Source of the DNA: Flavobacteriales bacterium
GTDB taxonomy: Bacteria; Bacteroidota; Bacteroidia; Flavobacteriales_D; Crocinitomicaceae
DNA length: 37,437 bases
Direction: 5' to 3'
NCBI GenBank assembly: GCA_018883325.1
Contig: VEQH01000043.1
Span: 1-37,437 of the forward strand
Within the stretch, counting starts at the first letter, position 1; each line of letters begins with the position of its first letter. The translations under genes were made by a program, and so were the position numbers. The notes under the pieces were generated by a model. The model was not told where the DNA came from. It saw only the letters and a program-made list of their open reading frames with translations, and ran no database searches. This document shows, piece after piece, positions 24,303-33,122 of the stretch.

Positions 24303-26023
24303 AAATAAGCTGTATATCCAAAATGAATTTTACTCAATCTAAAATCGAAGGGATTGCTTAATTGTTTTCCGACCGCATAGGAAATTGTAAAAATCCCCAA
24401 TTTCGTTCCAAAGGAAAAACCTGTTCCAACGCCGAAAGGATTATCTTTTAAGTAGTTACTGGAATTGTTTTCATAAACTGCTTGCTCAAAAAATAGAAAT
24501 GCGTTTGAATTTCTATCCACCAAAAAACGGTATTCCAAGGTGTAATTCAACTTCGTAGAAGCAAATAATTCATCCTCATTAAATCCACGTAATGAATTTA
24601 AACCTCCAAATCTTGACAATTCATTTTGGAAAATTTGTGGCGCGTAATACGTTTCAAAACCAGCACTGAGCTTCAAAACATGTCGCTTTGCCAATGAGAA
24701 ATAATTATCAAATTGAACACTCGCTCTGAAAACAGTTTTTTTATCTGAAATGGAATCTTTTGTCGCAACGCGCGAACCAATCGAAGTTTCAACGTTTAAA
24801 AATCTTCCTTTACTTGGGTTGGGAATGTAATCCAATTTTCGTAGCAAGTAGGAAAGTCCATACGCATTCGTTCGAACGGTGGCTAAATTGGTAAACTGAC
24901 TGGAACTTGCCGAGGCAAACAACAAATTAGATGCTAACAATTGGTAAGACGCTTTTAGCTGACTTCCATTTTTTAAAGTATATACAACTCCAATTGCTGA
25001 TTTCAAATCGAGAAAAGTGGAGTCGCGCTTGTATAAATTAAATTTGGCGTCAATTCCAAAAGGAGATTTAAAAAGATATGGATAAACAAACTTAAAATTT
25101 AAGGCTTGCGTCTGTGGTTGAATACTTCGCCAACTTAAATCTATCAATTCCGCTTTTTTGAAAACGTTTGCCAATTTCATTTGTAAGTCGCCTGTGAGTA
25201 CAAGTGTTTGTGTGATTGGATTGGGTTGAAGTCCGATTGCGCCTTGAATTGAACTGATTTTTTGACTTTGTAAATAAACAAAAAGCTCCACACCTTTCTC
25301 GGTAAAAAGTAATTCTGACGCTTTAATCTTTTTCAAGAAAGAAACTTGTTCAATACGCTTGTCAACTTGCTCGAGTAAAGATTCATTGAAATAATCGCCA
25401 CGTTTAATTCCGATAATATTTTCTATGGCATTAACTGAAATACTTGAATCGCCTTTAATATTTATCGCTGCCCATTTATAGATCATTCCACGGTTAATGG
25501 AAAGTTGCACTGAAATTTCATCATCAAAAATCAGTAAGTTTTGAAACGAAATCGCCACAAAAGGATAGCCATTATTTAAAAAAGCGTTTAAACTATTGTT
25601 AAGTAACAGCGAAAATTCACTTGCAGTATAATTTGATTTATTTTTTACTAGCTGAACATTGAACTTTCGCAATTGCCAACGATCTTTTTCGTCAATCTCA
25701 ACATTGATTTTTTTAAATTTCCTTCCCAATTCAACTTGAACTGTATATTGGTTTTCCGCTTGCTTTTTAGCCTCAAACGAAACAAGAAAAAATCCTTTAT
25801 CGATCCACTCAATTCTTTTCTTGCGAATCAAATTTTCTAATTCAAAGGAAGATTTTAATTGTTCTTTTTTAAAGTATTTTGAAGTTGATAATTCACTCGA
25901 ATCTAAAACGTTAAAACTGACTGAAATCGTTTGAGCATCTAGCGTTGAAAAGAAAAATTGCAAGCTAAAAAACAAGATAAAACGGATAATTCGCCAGCTG
26001 CTATTGATTCTAATTTTCAACAT
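24299..26023 (-). CDS. Omp85/TamA-like outer-membrane protein with POTRA domains
   Basis: A 574-residue outer-membrane protein. A signal peptide (about 12-31, IIRFILFFSLQFFFSTLDA) is followed by soluble POTRA-like modules (about 32-260) with the pattern KFNVQLVKNKSNYTASEFS, DDEISVQLSINRGMIYKWAA and IIGIKRGDYFNESLLEQVDKRI. The C-terminal part (about 265-574) is a 16-strand-type barrel with the Omp85 loop motif LSRFGGLNSLRGFNEDE (LRGF), and it ends in Phe. Shorter than BamA, in the TamA or surface-antigen size range, so an accessory role in outer-membrane or lipid insertion is more likely than the essential BamA role. Confidence 0.82.
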   Translation of the reverse strand: MLKIRINSSWRIIRFILFFSLQFFFSTLDAQTISVSFNVLDSSELSTSKYFKKEQLKSSFELENLIRKKRIEWIDKGFFLVSFEAKKQAENQYTVQVELGRKFKKINVEIDEKDRWQLRKFNVQLVKNKSNYTASEFSLLLNNSLNAFLNNGYPFVAISFQNLLIFDDEISVQLSINRGMIYKWAAINIKGDSSISVNAIENIIGIKRGDYFNESLLEQVDKRIEQVSFLKKIKASELLFTEKGVELFVYLQSQKISSIQGAIGLQPNPITQTLVLTGDLQMKLANVFKKAELIDLSWRSIQPQTQALNFKFVYPYLFKSPFGIDAKFNLYKRDSTFLDLKSAIGVVYTLKNGSQLKASYQLLASNLLFASASSSQFTNLATVRTNAYGLSYLLRKLDYIPNPSKGRFLNVETSIGSRVATKDSISDKKTVFRASVQFDNYFSLAKRHVLKLSAGFETYYAPQIFQNELSRFGGLNSLRGFNEDELFASTKLNYTLEYRFLVDRNSNAFLFFEQAVYENNSSNYLKDNPFGVGTGFSFGTKLGIFTISYAVGKQLSNPFDFRLSKIHFGYTAYF

Positions 26024-26117
26024 TTTATCAATGATAACAAAATATTTTTAAAAAAATTGTAACTTTAAGACAAGTAGTTCCGTTAAGGTAACCACAAACA
26101 ACAAAAAACAACTAATT

Positions 26118-26258
26118 ATGAAAACAAAATTTACCCTTGTACTTACAGTAGCTGTGGTTGCTTTAGTACTAGCTTCTTGCGGATCAGGAAGAACAGCAAG
26201 TTGTGATGCTTATGGAAGTGTTCAACAAACTGAATCTAGCGATTTAGCCTCGAAATAA
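26118..26258 (+). CDS. Tiny lipoprotein (46 residues)
   Basis: ATG at 26118 to TAA at 26256-26258. The first 20 residues are a clean signal peptide (MKTKFTLVLTVAVVALVLAS) with the lipobox VLASC at Cys21, then GSGRTASCDAYGSVQQTESS and a short tail DLASK. The CDAYGS motif recalls small lipoproteins common in Flavobacteriales that I cannot name. It is divergent from the Omp85-like gene, with 94 bp between them, and it converges on pyrF. Its function is unknown. The signal peptide and lipobox make it a real gene in my view despite the length. Confidence 0.75.
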   Translation: MKTKFTLVLTVAVVALVLASCGSGRTASCDAYGSVQQTESSDLASK

Positions 26259-26270
26259 AAAAGATTTAAA

Positions 26271-27086
26271 TTACCACCTGAAGCGCTGAATGTGCAACTC
26301 CATTTCGGATTGTATCTTCAGCGCTTCGCCATTTGCAGCAATTGCAAAGTCCTCTCCTCTACTTGCGTAGATAATTCCACGAGAAGAATTCACCAATAAA
26401 CCACATTCGTCATTTGCACCGTATTTCACAACTTCTTCAAGTGAACCGCCTTGCGCACCAACACCAGGAACTAAGAAGAAATTATTTGGCGCTAAAGCTC
26501 TAACCTTCGCAATTTCCTCAGCTCGTGTTGCTCCAACAACAAACATCAATTGTTCATCTGTTCCCCATTCTTGGGATTTTTTCAGTACTTTTTCGTATAA
26601 TTTTGTTCCTTCACTTTCGGTAAATTGAAAATCCAAGGAGCCTTGATTGGATGTTAAGGCTAACAAAATAACCCATTTTCCTTCAAAATCAAGGAAAGGT
26701 TTCACGCTGTCTGAACCCATATAAGGGGCAACAGTCACTGCATCGCAAGGCAACGTTTCAAAAAACGTTTTTGCATAATAACTGGATGTGTTTCCGATAT
26801 CGCCGCGTTTTGCATCAGCAATGATGAAACAATCATTGGGAATATAATTAATCGTTTTTTCTAAAGATTCCCAGCCTTTCACTCCATGACATTCGTAAAA
26901 AGCAGTGTTTGGTTTATAAGCCACACATAAATCTTTCGTTGCGTCGATAATTGCTTTATTGAACTCAAATATTGGATCTTCTGTTTCTAATAAATGTGGA
27001 GGAAGTTTCTCTAAATCAGGATCTAATCCTACACATAAAAACGATTTTTTTAATCGAATTTGTTGAATCAATTCAGCTTTTGTCAT
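26271..27086 (-). CDS. pyrF: Orotidine 5'-phosphate decarboxylase
   Basis: A 271-residue enzyme catalysing the last step of UMP synthesis, decarboxylating OMP. It belongs to the longer bacterial/type 2 class: [14 protein letters not shown] (N-terminal, with the Asp in the active site), [11 protein letters not shown], then the catalytic [28 protein letters not shown] and [18 protein letters not shown] with the phosphate-binding loop and [14 protein letters not shown]. Full length. Its ATG overlaps the stop of prfA by four bases (27083-27086), so translation is probably coupled. Confidence 0.95.
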   Translation of the reverse strand: MTKAELIQQIRLKKSFLCVGLDPDLEKLPPHLLETEDPIFEFNKAIIDATKDLCVAYKPNTAFYECHGVKGWESLEKTINYIPNDCFIIADAKRGDIGNTSSYYAKTFFETLPCDAVTVAPYMGSDSVKPFLDFEGKWVILLALTSNQGSLDFQFTESEGTKLYEKVLKKSQEWGTDEQLMFVVGATRAEEIAKVRALAPNNFFLVPGVGAQGGSLEEVVKYGANDECGLLVNSSRGIIYASRGEDFAIAANGEALKIQSEMELHIQRFRW

Positions 27087-28162
27087 GCTTCTTGTCCTTT
27101 TAATTTTTCTGCATTTTCAGCAACTTTCAGCGCATCAATCATTTCACGCATATCGCCATTCATAAATGCACTTAAGTTGTAAATCGTTTTATTGATTCGG
27201 TGATCGGTAATTCTTCCCTGCGGATAGTTGTAGGTTCTAATTTTCGCTGAACGGTCACCGGTAGATACCAAGGTTTTACGGTGTGCTGCACGCTCGTTGT
27301 GAACGCGATCCAATTCCGCTTGATACAATCGAGAACGAAGAACAGAAATTGCTTTTTCTAAGTTTTTATGCTGCGAACGACCATCTTGACATTCAACCAC
27401 CGTTCCTGTTGGAATGTGCGTCAATCGAATAGCCGATTCTGTTTTGTTAATGTGCTGACCACCAGCCCCAGACGCTCTAAAAGTATCTTTTCGCACATCG
27501 TTCATGTCCAAATTGAAATCAACTTCTTCTGCCTCAGGAAGTACGGCAACTGTAATCGCTGAAGTATGCACACGACCTTGAGATTCAGTTTCTGGAACAC
27601 GTTGTACGCGGTGAACTCCCGACTCAAACTTCAACATTCCATACAATCCCAAACCGACGATTTCCATAGAAATTTCTTTGTAGCCTTTAACCGTTCCTTC
27701 AGAAGAATTGACGATTTCATATTGCCAACCCATTTCTTTAAAAAACATCGTGTACATTCTAAAAACATCTTCCACGAAAATACAAGCTTCGTCTCCACCT
27801 GTACCTGCACGAATTTCCATTATCGCATTTTTATCGTCCTCCGGGTCTTTCGGAATCAGCATCATTTTTATTTCCTCTTCCAAAATCGGGCGACGTGTTT
27901 CCAATTCGTCAATTTCCATTTTGGCCATTTCACGCATATCTTGATCCGTTTCGGTTTCTAATAATTCGCGTGAACTTTTTATGTTTGCTAGTAAATTTCC
28001 GTATTCTTTGTAAACTGCATCTAAAGACTCCAATTCGCGGTATTCTTTATTCAGCTTGACGTAACGCTCCATATTGGAAATAATATCGGGGTCGGTAATC
28101 ATTTTTCCAACTTCCACGAAACGGTAATGAATTGCTTCTAATTTTGACAGTAAATCTGACAT
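27083..28162 (-). CDS. prfA: Peptide chain release factor 1
   Basis: A 359-residue class I release factor that frees the peptide at UAA and UAG stop codons. The peptidyl hydrolase GGQ motif is in [16 protein letters not shown] (about 230). The codon-reading region near 185-195 has [21 protein letters not shown], in which the PETES order stands in the place of the PxT motif of RF1. [15 protein letters not shown] and [14 protein letters not shown] match the family core. I start at ATG 28162; a TTG at 28186 is weaker. A -7 box lies 21 nt upstream. pyrF follows with a four-base overlap. Confidence 0.96.
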   Translation of the reverse strand: MSDLLSKLEAIHYRFVEVGKMITDPDIISNMERYVKLNKEYRELESLDAVYKEYGNLLANIKSSRELLETETDQDMREMAKMEIDELETRRPILEEEIKMMLIPKDPEDDKNAIMEIRAGTGGDEACIFVEDVFRMYTMFFKEMGWQYEIVNSSEGTVKGYKEISMEIVGLGLYGMLKFESGVHRVQRVPETESQGRVHTSAITVAVLPEAEEVDFNLDMNDVRKDTFRASGAGGQHINKTESAIRLTHIPTGTVVECQDGRSQHKNLEKAISVLRSRLYQAELDRVHNERAAHRKTLVSTGDRSAKIRTYNYPQGRITDHRINKTIYNLSAFMNGDMREMIDALKVAENAEKLKGQEA

Positions 28163-28183
28163 TGATACTATTTTTTTGAGCTG

Positions 28184-28191
28184 CAAAAGTA
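28184..28191 (-). promoter_or_regulatory. -7 box for prfA-pyrF
   Basis: TACTTTTG on the reverse strand, 21 nt before the ATG at 28162. No clear TTG at -33 spacing. Confidence 0.5.
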
Positions 28192-28302
28192 AGAAAGATA
28201 TTTGGACTAGGGATAAGCTGAAATTTGAACAAGAATCGTAATTTCACAATGCTTTAAGAACTCAAATTGAATTTTCTGCTTTAATCGAAATGACAGTAAA
28301 AA

Positions 28303-28416
28303 AGATCTCTCACCTTGTTCGTGAAGACTTTTGAGGCTTAGTTGGTGGCGAAAATGCTGAGCATTTTCGCATTCTCTTCCCAATTCAGGAGTCCTTCCGA
28401 GAGAATCGAGGAATCT
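28303..28416 (+). repeat. Palindromic intergenic element, copy 4
   Basis: About 114 bp, from agatctctc to gaggaatct. Central arms gcgaaaatgc (28348-28357) and gcattttcgc (28361-28370), then attctcttcccaattca and gtccttccgagagaatcgag, in the same order as copy 3. The left end is less well kept. The gene-free stretch 28163-28630 also holds the prfA and ispB promoter candidates; otherwise I see nothing in it. Confidence 0.87.
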
Positions 28417-28618
28417 TGTTAATTGTCATCAAAGCTTGTGTTGTTATTATAGTGACAACTCTGAAAAAGTTGAATTAAGAAAACCACATTAAAACCTGAC
28501 AAAAAATCTAATAGTTGGTTCTGCAATTAAAGATTAAAATGTTTCGCTGTCCAATCGTGAATCCCCCAATTCTTAATTCTTTTATCCAATTTTATGATTT
28601 TTCGCCCTATCTAATCCT

Positions 28619-28626
28619 TATATTTG
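28619..28626 (+). promoter_or_regulatory. -7 box TATATTTG four bases before the prenyl synthase gene
   Basis: Perfect TAnnTTTG, then cccg and the ATG at 28631. No TTG at -33 spacing. Suggests a near-leaderless mRNA if used. Confidence 0.35.
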
Positions 28627-28630
28627 CCCG

Positions 28631-29602
28631 ATGCAAAAAGTAAAGGACATAATGGCACCTATAGAAATGGAACTCACACAATTTGAGGAACATTTCAAAA
28701 ATACCATGCGTTCTGACGTTCCTCTTTTGGATAAAGTTACTCAATACATTGTCAAAAGAAAAGGAAAACAAATGCGTCCAATGTTTGTGTTTTTAACCGC
28801 TAAAATGCTCGGAGAAAGCAATGTAACAACTTTTGACGCTGCTTCTTTGGTTGAATTATTACACACTGCAACACTCGTTCACGACGACGTAGTGGATGAT
28901 GCAAACGAACGTCGCGGTTTTTTTTCTGTCAATGCACTTTGGAAAAACAAAATTGCTGTTCTTGTTGGCGATTACATGCTTTCACGTATTTTATTGCTTT
29001 CTATTGAAAAAAATAACACCGAATTATTAGGCGTTGTAGCGAGAGCTGTGCGCGAAATGAGTGAAGGTGAATTATTGCAAATTGAAAAAGCACGTCATTT
29101 AGATATCACAGAAGACGTTTATTTTGATGTAATTCGCAAAAAAACCGCTTCTTTAATTGCTACTTGTTGTGAAGCCGGTGCAATCAGTGTCGGAGCTATG
29201 GAACAACGCGAAAATATGCGGAAATTCGGCGAATTAGTTGGTTTAGCTTTTCAGATAAAAGACGATATTTTCGACTTTGGAAGTCCAGGAAACATTGGGA
29301 AACCTACAGGAAATGACATCCGCGAACAAAAAATGACTTTGCCAATTATTTATACAATTAATCATGGCTCAAAAGAAGTGCGTTCGGAATTAATGGATAT
29401 TGTTAAAAACCACAACGAGGAATCAAAACACATTAAAAAAGCAATTCAATTAGTCATCAACAACGGTGGAATTGAATATGCACACCAACGAATGACAGAA
29501 CTTGCAAATGAAGCACTCACAATCATTCAACCACTCCCTGAAAGCCCTGCAAAACGTTCTTTAATTGAATTAGTTCACTACACTATAAACAGAGATAAAT
29601 AA
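28631..29602 (+). CDS. Polyprenyl diphosphate synthase (IspB-like)
   Basis: A 323-residue long-chain trans-prenyl diphosphate synthase, expected to make the side chain of menaquinone from farnesyl or geranylgeranyl diphosphate and IPP. The first Asp-rich motif is HDDVVDDANERRG (DDxxD, Asp85-Asp86 and Asp89-Asp90), the second is KDDIFDFG (about 210). KRKGKQMRPMFVFL and ASLVELLHTATLVHDD are the IPP and helix-D regions. Two small-to-medium residues before the first motif suggest a long product, but I would not give a chain length. Start at 28631 is favoured because related N-termini align from here (KVKDIMAPIEMELTQFE). The MORN-like lipoprotein starts two bases after its stop. Confidence 0.9.
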   Translation: MQKVKDIMAPIEMELTQFEEHFKNTMRSDVPLLDKVTQYIVKRKGKQMRPMFVFLTAKMLGESNVTTFDAASLVELLHTATLVHDDVVDDANERRGFFSVNALWKNKIAVLVGDYMLSRILLLSIEKNNTELLGVVARAVREMSEGELLQIEKARHLDITEDVYFDVIRKKTASLIATCCEAGAISVGAMEQRENMRKFGELVGLAFQIKDDIFDFGSPGNIGKPTGNDIREQKMTLPIIYTINHGSKEVRSELMDIVKNHNEESKHIKKAIQLVINNGGIEYAHQRMTELANEALTIIQPLPESPAKRSLIELVHYTINRDK

Positions 29603-29604
29603 AT

Positions 29605-30015
29605 ATGAAATTTGCATTTTATACCTTTTTATTGTTTTTCATTGCTGTTTCTTGTACCGACAAAAAAGTAGAAGAAACAAGTAAAAAACCAAAAACAGAA
29701 AAACTTACAGAAATAAAAGACGGTCGTTTTACCGAGTGGTATCCTGGGAAAAAACAAATTAAATTTCAAGGAATGTTGACCAAAAAAGGCGACAGAGATG
29801 GAAAGTGGACATTTTATTCTGAAACTGGAAATGAGCTTTCTTTTACAGTTTATGAAAATGGAAAAAGAGAAGGGTTTACTGTAGTAAAATATCCAAACGG
29901 CGCAATTCACTACACAGGAGAATACAAAAATGATAAAACGGTTGGAGTTTGGAAAACCTACGACGAAAAAGGTAAATTAGTAACTGAAAAAGATTTTGGT
30001 TATCCTGAAGAATGA
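29605..30015 (+). CDS. Lipoprotein with MORN/YwqK-like repeats
   Basis: A 136-residue lipoprotein: signal peptide (1-16, AFYTFLLFFIAVSC) with Cys17, a Lys-rich linker (TDKKVEETSKKPKTEKL), then about three repeats of a MORN-like unit: DGRFTEWYPGKKQIKFQG, RDGKWTFYSETGNEL, REGFTVVKYPNGAIHYTG and VGVWKTYDEKGKLV. The same pattern occurs in YwqK-type proteins annotated as antitoxins, but no toxin is nearby. It is tightly packed between the prenyl synthase and dnaG, with an ATGA overlap with dnaG, which suggests one transcript. Function is unknown. Confidence 0.78.
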   Translation: MKFAFYTFLLFFIAVSCTDKKVEETSKKPKTEKLTEIKDGRFTEWYPGKKQIKFQGMLTKKGDRDGKWTFYSETGNELSFTVYENGKREGFTVVKYPNGAIHYTGEYKNDKTVGVWKTYDEKGKLVTEKDFGYPEE

Positions 30016-31982
30016 GTAAAATTCCCAGTCATACGATTGATGAAATCATTCAAACCGCTCGAATTGAGGAGGTTATTGGAGAATTTGTAAGTCTCAAAAG
30101 AGCAGGTTCCAATCTGAAAGGCTTAAGTCCATTTACGGATGAAAAAACACCTTCGTTCGTCGTTTCACCAGCGAAGCAAATTTTCAAGTGTTTCTCAACT
30201 GGCAAAGGAGGTTCTGTTGTGACTTTTTTAATGGAAAAGGAACATTTTTCCTATCCAGAAGCACTGCGTTGGTTGGCGGATAAATACAATATTCAAATTC
30301 CTGAAGAAACGGCACCAACCGCCGACGAACTAGCAGCAAAATCTGAACGAGATTCGTTGTATATCATCAATGAATTTGCTAAGAATCATTTTTTTAACAA
30401 CCTTCACGAAAGCGAGGAAGGAAAAGCGATTGGAATCACTTATTTTGAAGAACGCGGTTTTCGAAAAGATATAATCGAACGCTTTCAATTGGGTTACAGT
30501 CTTAATGTTAGCGACGATTTCACCAAAGCAGCAATTGCAAAAGGCTACAAATTAGAATATTTACAAAACGTAGGTTTAGTAAAAACAAAAGACGATCGCA
30601 ATTTCGACTTTTTCCGAGGAAGAGTAATGTTTCCAATTCATAGTATTTCTGGTAGAGTACTTGGTTTTGGTGGTAGAACACTTTTCACAGACAAGAAAAT
30701 AGCGAAGTATTTCAATTCACCAGAAAGTATTATTTACAATAAAAGTGAAATACTTTACGGTTTGTTTTTTGCCAAAGGCGACATTGTTAAATACGATGAA
30801 TGCTTGCTTTGCGAAGGTTATACGGATGTAATTTCAATGCACCAATCAGGAATTCAAAATGTTGTTTCTTCTTCAGGAACTTCATTGACGAAGGAACAAA
30901 TCAAGTTGGTGAAACGCTACACGCAAAACTTAACCATTTTGTACGATGGAGATGCTGCTGGAATTAAAGCTAGTTTCAGAGGGATTGATTTAATTTTGGA
31001 AGAAGGTATGAACGTAAAAGTTGTGCTTTTTCCTGATGGAGAAGATCCTGATTCATTTGCGAAGAAAACAAGCACAACCGAATTAGAAACTTTTATTAAA
31101 TCGCACAAACAAGATTTTATTACGTTCAAAGCTTCGATTTTATTGAAAGAAGGTGAATCAGACCCACTCAAAAAATCAGAGTTGATTCGAGAAATTGTTC
31201 ATTCGGTGTCCTTGATTCCTGACCAAATTACACGTTCAGTTTACGTTCAAGAAATTGCAAGACAATTTGACATTAGCGAAACAATCATCAGCAATGAATT
31301 GATGCGTTTGCGTAAAAACACGATTGCAAAACAAATCCAAGAACCTGAATTAAAAGAAGTTCCCCTACCCCTTCAAACTGAACCTTATGATTCAAATAAC
31401 CTAAGTGAAACAACTCAAAATGAGAAAGAAAATGATTTCTTGTTTGAAAAAGAACTTATCAGGTTATTAATGAAATATGGCATTCGTGAAGTGCTTATTC
31501 CAAATGCTGTAAACAATGAAAAAAACAAAACAAGCGTCATTGAACTTATTCACGAAGAATTAAATAAAGACGAATTAAACTTTGATTTTCCACTATTTGC
31601 TAAAATTTACAGTCAATTTGTGGAAGGTTTGAATGAAAACACACTTTATTCTTCCTCATTCTTTTTGCGACATGAAGACCAAGACATTGTGCATTTTGTG
31701 AGCGATATTGAATCCAATGATCAAGAAATAAGTCATAATTGGGTAACAAAACACAACATTTTTACGCGCTTGGAAAGTGACGATTTATACGCCACTGTCA
31801 TTTATGCGATTTATAACTTTAAGTACAATAAAGTGGACTTGCATTTGAAACAATTGAAACGAAAAATTGCAACAGAAACACTGGAAGACAATGATTTATT
31901 ACTTTTACTTTCTGAGCAAATGGCTTATGAGCGCGTGAAAAATGTCATTTCCGACAAATTAGGTCGAATCATTTTAAGATAA
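30012..31982 (+). CDS. dnaG: DNA primase DnaG with degenerate zinc finger
   Basis: A 656-residue primase that lays RNA primers at the replication fork. N-terminal domain (about 1-100): GLSPFTDEKTPSFVVS and IFKCFSTGKGGSVVTFL. Three of the four usual zinc ligands are changed: Ser39 for Cys, Thr42 for His and Thr63 for Cys; only Cys60 remains. The TOPRIM core is intact: LCEGYTDVISMH (about 265-276) with the catalytic Glu and YDGDAAGIKA (about 311-320). The C-terminal region (about 450-656) should bind DnaB helicase. Loss of zinc ligands is, as I recall, common in Bacteroidota. The start overlaps the lipoprotein stop by four bases. Confidence 0.94.
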   Translation: MSKIPSHTIDEIIQTARIEEVIGEFVSLKRAGSNLKGLSPFTDEKTPSFVVSPAKQIFKCFSTGKGGSVVTFLMEKEHFSYPEALRWLADKYNIQIPEETAPTADELAAKSERDSLYIINEFAKNHFFNNLHESEEGKAIGITYFEERGFRKDIIERFQLGYSLNVSDDFTKAAIAKGYKLEYLQNVGLVKTKDDRNFDFFRGRVMFPIHSISGRVLGFGGRTLFTDKKIAKYFNSPESIIYNKSEILYGLFFAKGDIVKYDECLLCEGYTDVISMHQSGIQNVVSSSGTSLTKEQIKLVKRYTQNLTILYDGDAAGIKASFRGIDLILEEGMNVKVVLFPDGEDPDSFAKKTSTTELETFIKSHKQDFITFKASILLKEGESDPLKKSELIREIVHSVSLIPDQITRSVYVQEIARQFDISETIISNELMRLRKNTIAKQIQEPELKEVPLPLQTEPYDSNNLSETTQNEKENDFLFEKELIRLLMKYGIREVLIPNAVNNEKNKTSVIELIHEELNKDELNFDFPLFAKIYSQFVEGLNENTLYSSSFFLRHEDQDIVHFVSDIESNDQEISHNWVTKHNIFTRLESDDLYATVIYAIYNFKYNKVDLHLKQLKRKIATETLEDNDLLLLLSEQMAYERVKNVISDKLGRIILR

Positions 31983-31984
31983 CT

Positions 31985-33094
31985 ATGTTTAGCGCAACCT
32001 TATTCAATATTGGACCTTTTAATATTTGCTTGTGGAATCTAATTTTCCTTGCAATTATTTTCTTAATCGCTGCTATTCTTCGTCGAGTGGTGCATAAATC
32101 GTTAAAAAACTACGCAAAATCAGCTAATATAAATCTACAAGGTCGTCGCTTAACTTGGTTGAAATTAATCAGTCAAAGTGTGTATTTAGTAGCAATTTAC
32201 GTTGGCGTTTTAAGCTTTAAATTCAACAACAAAGACATAACATTTAGTGATTTTCTCAACTTTAAGTTAATCGACTTAAAATCCTTTCAATTAGATTTTT
32301 ACGATATACTTGTAATTGTTTCAGTTTTCTATGGAGCGCGCATTTTAGTAAATCTTGTTCGCTTGTATTTAGGTCGAAAATTTAGAAAAAGTGAAAGCCA
32401 TGATTTAGCTACAGAGTATGTTTATTTGCAAGTAGCACGTTACGTTATTTACGTCTTTTCAATATTATTTTGTTTTCAAATTTTAGACATTGATTTGACT
32501 TTATTATTAACAGGTTCTGCTGCTTTACTTGTTGGAGTTGGTTTGGGATTACAAGATGTTTTTAAAGATATGTTTGCAGGCGTTGTTTTACTTTTTGAAG
32601 GAAATATTCGCGTTGGTGACATAGTAGAAATTAATTCATCAGGAAAAGCCGGCAACAACGATAACATCATTGCTAAAATCTTAAAAATCAATGTTAGAAC
32701 CACACAAATTCAAACGCGCGATGGAAATGTGTTGATTATTCCAAACACGCGATTAACCCAAGATCAGGTCGAAAATTGGAGTCATGGCTCTGAATTATCT
32801 CGTTTTATTATCGAGGTAAAAGTGGAATTTGGCTCTGACACAGAATTAGTAAAACGTCTTTTAAAGCAAGCAGCACTTTCTCATCCAAAAGTGAAAACTA
32901 GCCATCCTGTGTTGGTTCGATTGGCGAAATTTGGTGACGACGGCTTAGAAATGGAATTGGTGTTTTGGGCAGACCAAAGTTGGGATGTAAGCAACTATAA
33001 ATCAGATATTCGCTTTGAAATAGATCGCTTGTTCAGAGAACATAAAATTGTGATTCCTTATCCGAAAAGATCCGTTACCATCGAAAAAAATTAA
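31985..33094 (+). CDS. MscS-family channel with an extended N-terminus
   Basis: A 369-residue mechanosensitive-channel homologue. It has extra N-terminal helices (about 10-32, 55-75 and 103-128) before the MscS core at about 150-265. The pore helix is LLTGSAALLVGVGLGLQDVFKDMFAGVVLL, then EGNIRVGDIVEI, the shape of TM3 and the beta domain. IPNTRLTQDQVENWSHG follows, and the C-terminal domain runs to 369. It is larger than mscS at 1039 and probably has a different gating range. It starts two bases after dnaG and ends the run; the next gene is in the opposite direction. Confidence 0.88.
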   Translation: MFSATLFNIGPFNICLWNLIFLAIIFLIAAILRRVVHKSLKNYAKSANINLQGRRLTWLKLISQSVYLVAIYVGVLSFKFNNKDITFSDFLNFKLIDLKSFQLDFYDILVIVSVFYGARILVNLVRLYLGRKFRKSESHDLATEYVYLQVARYVIYVFSILFCFQILDIDLTLLLTGSAALLVGVGLGLQDVFKDMFAGVVLLFEGNIRVGDIVEINSSGKAGNNDNIIAKILKINVRTTQIQTRDGNVLIIPNTRLTQDQVENWSHGSELSRFIIEVKVEFGSDTELVKRLLKQAALSHPKVKTSHPVLVRLAKFGDDGLEMELVFWADQSWDVSNYKSDIRFEIDRLFREHKIVIPYPKRSVTIEKN

Positions 33095-33122
33095 GTTAAA
33101 ATCCTTTGCCTTGTCGAAAATT

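Noticed and set aside
27368-27961. Forward frames opposite prfA, one 131 residues long
   Set aside because: They lie antisense to a clearly recognisable release factor gene, and their composition (many Phe, His and Asn) follows from the codons of the other strand.
28540-28644. A 34-residue forward frame ending inside the prenyl synthase start
   Set aside because: No signal peptide or recognisable motif; it overlaps the likely promoter and the start of a well supported gene in another frame.
29605-30015. Toxin-antitoxin module
   Set aside because: The MORN/YwqK-like repeats recall proteins labelled antitoxin, but the protein is a lipoprotein and the neighbours are a prenyl synthase and dnaG, with no toxin.
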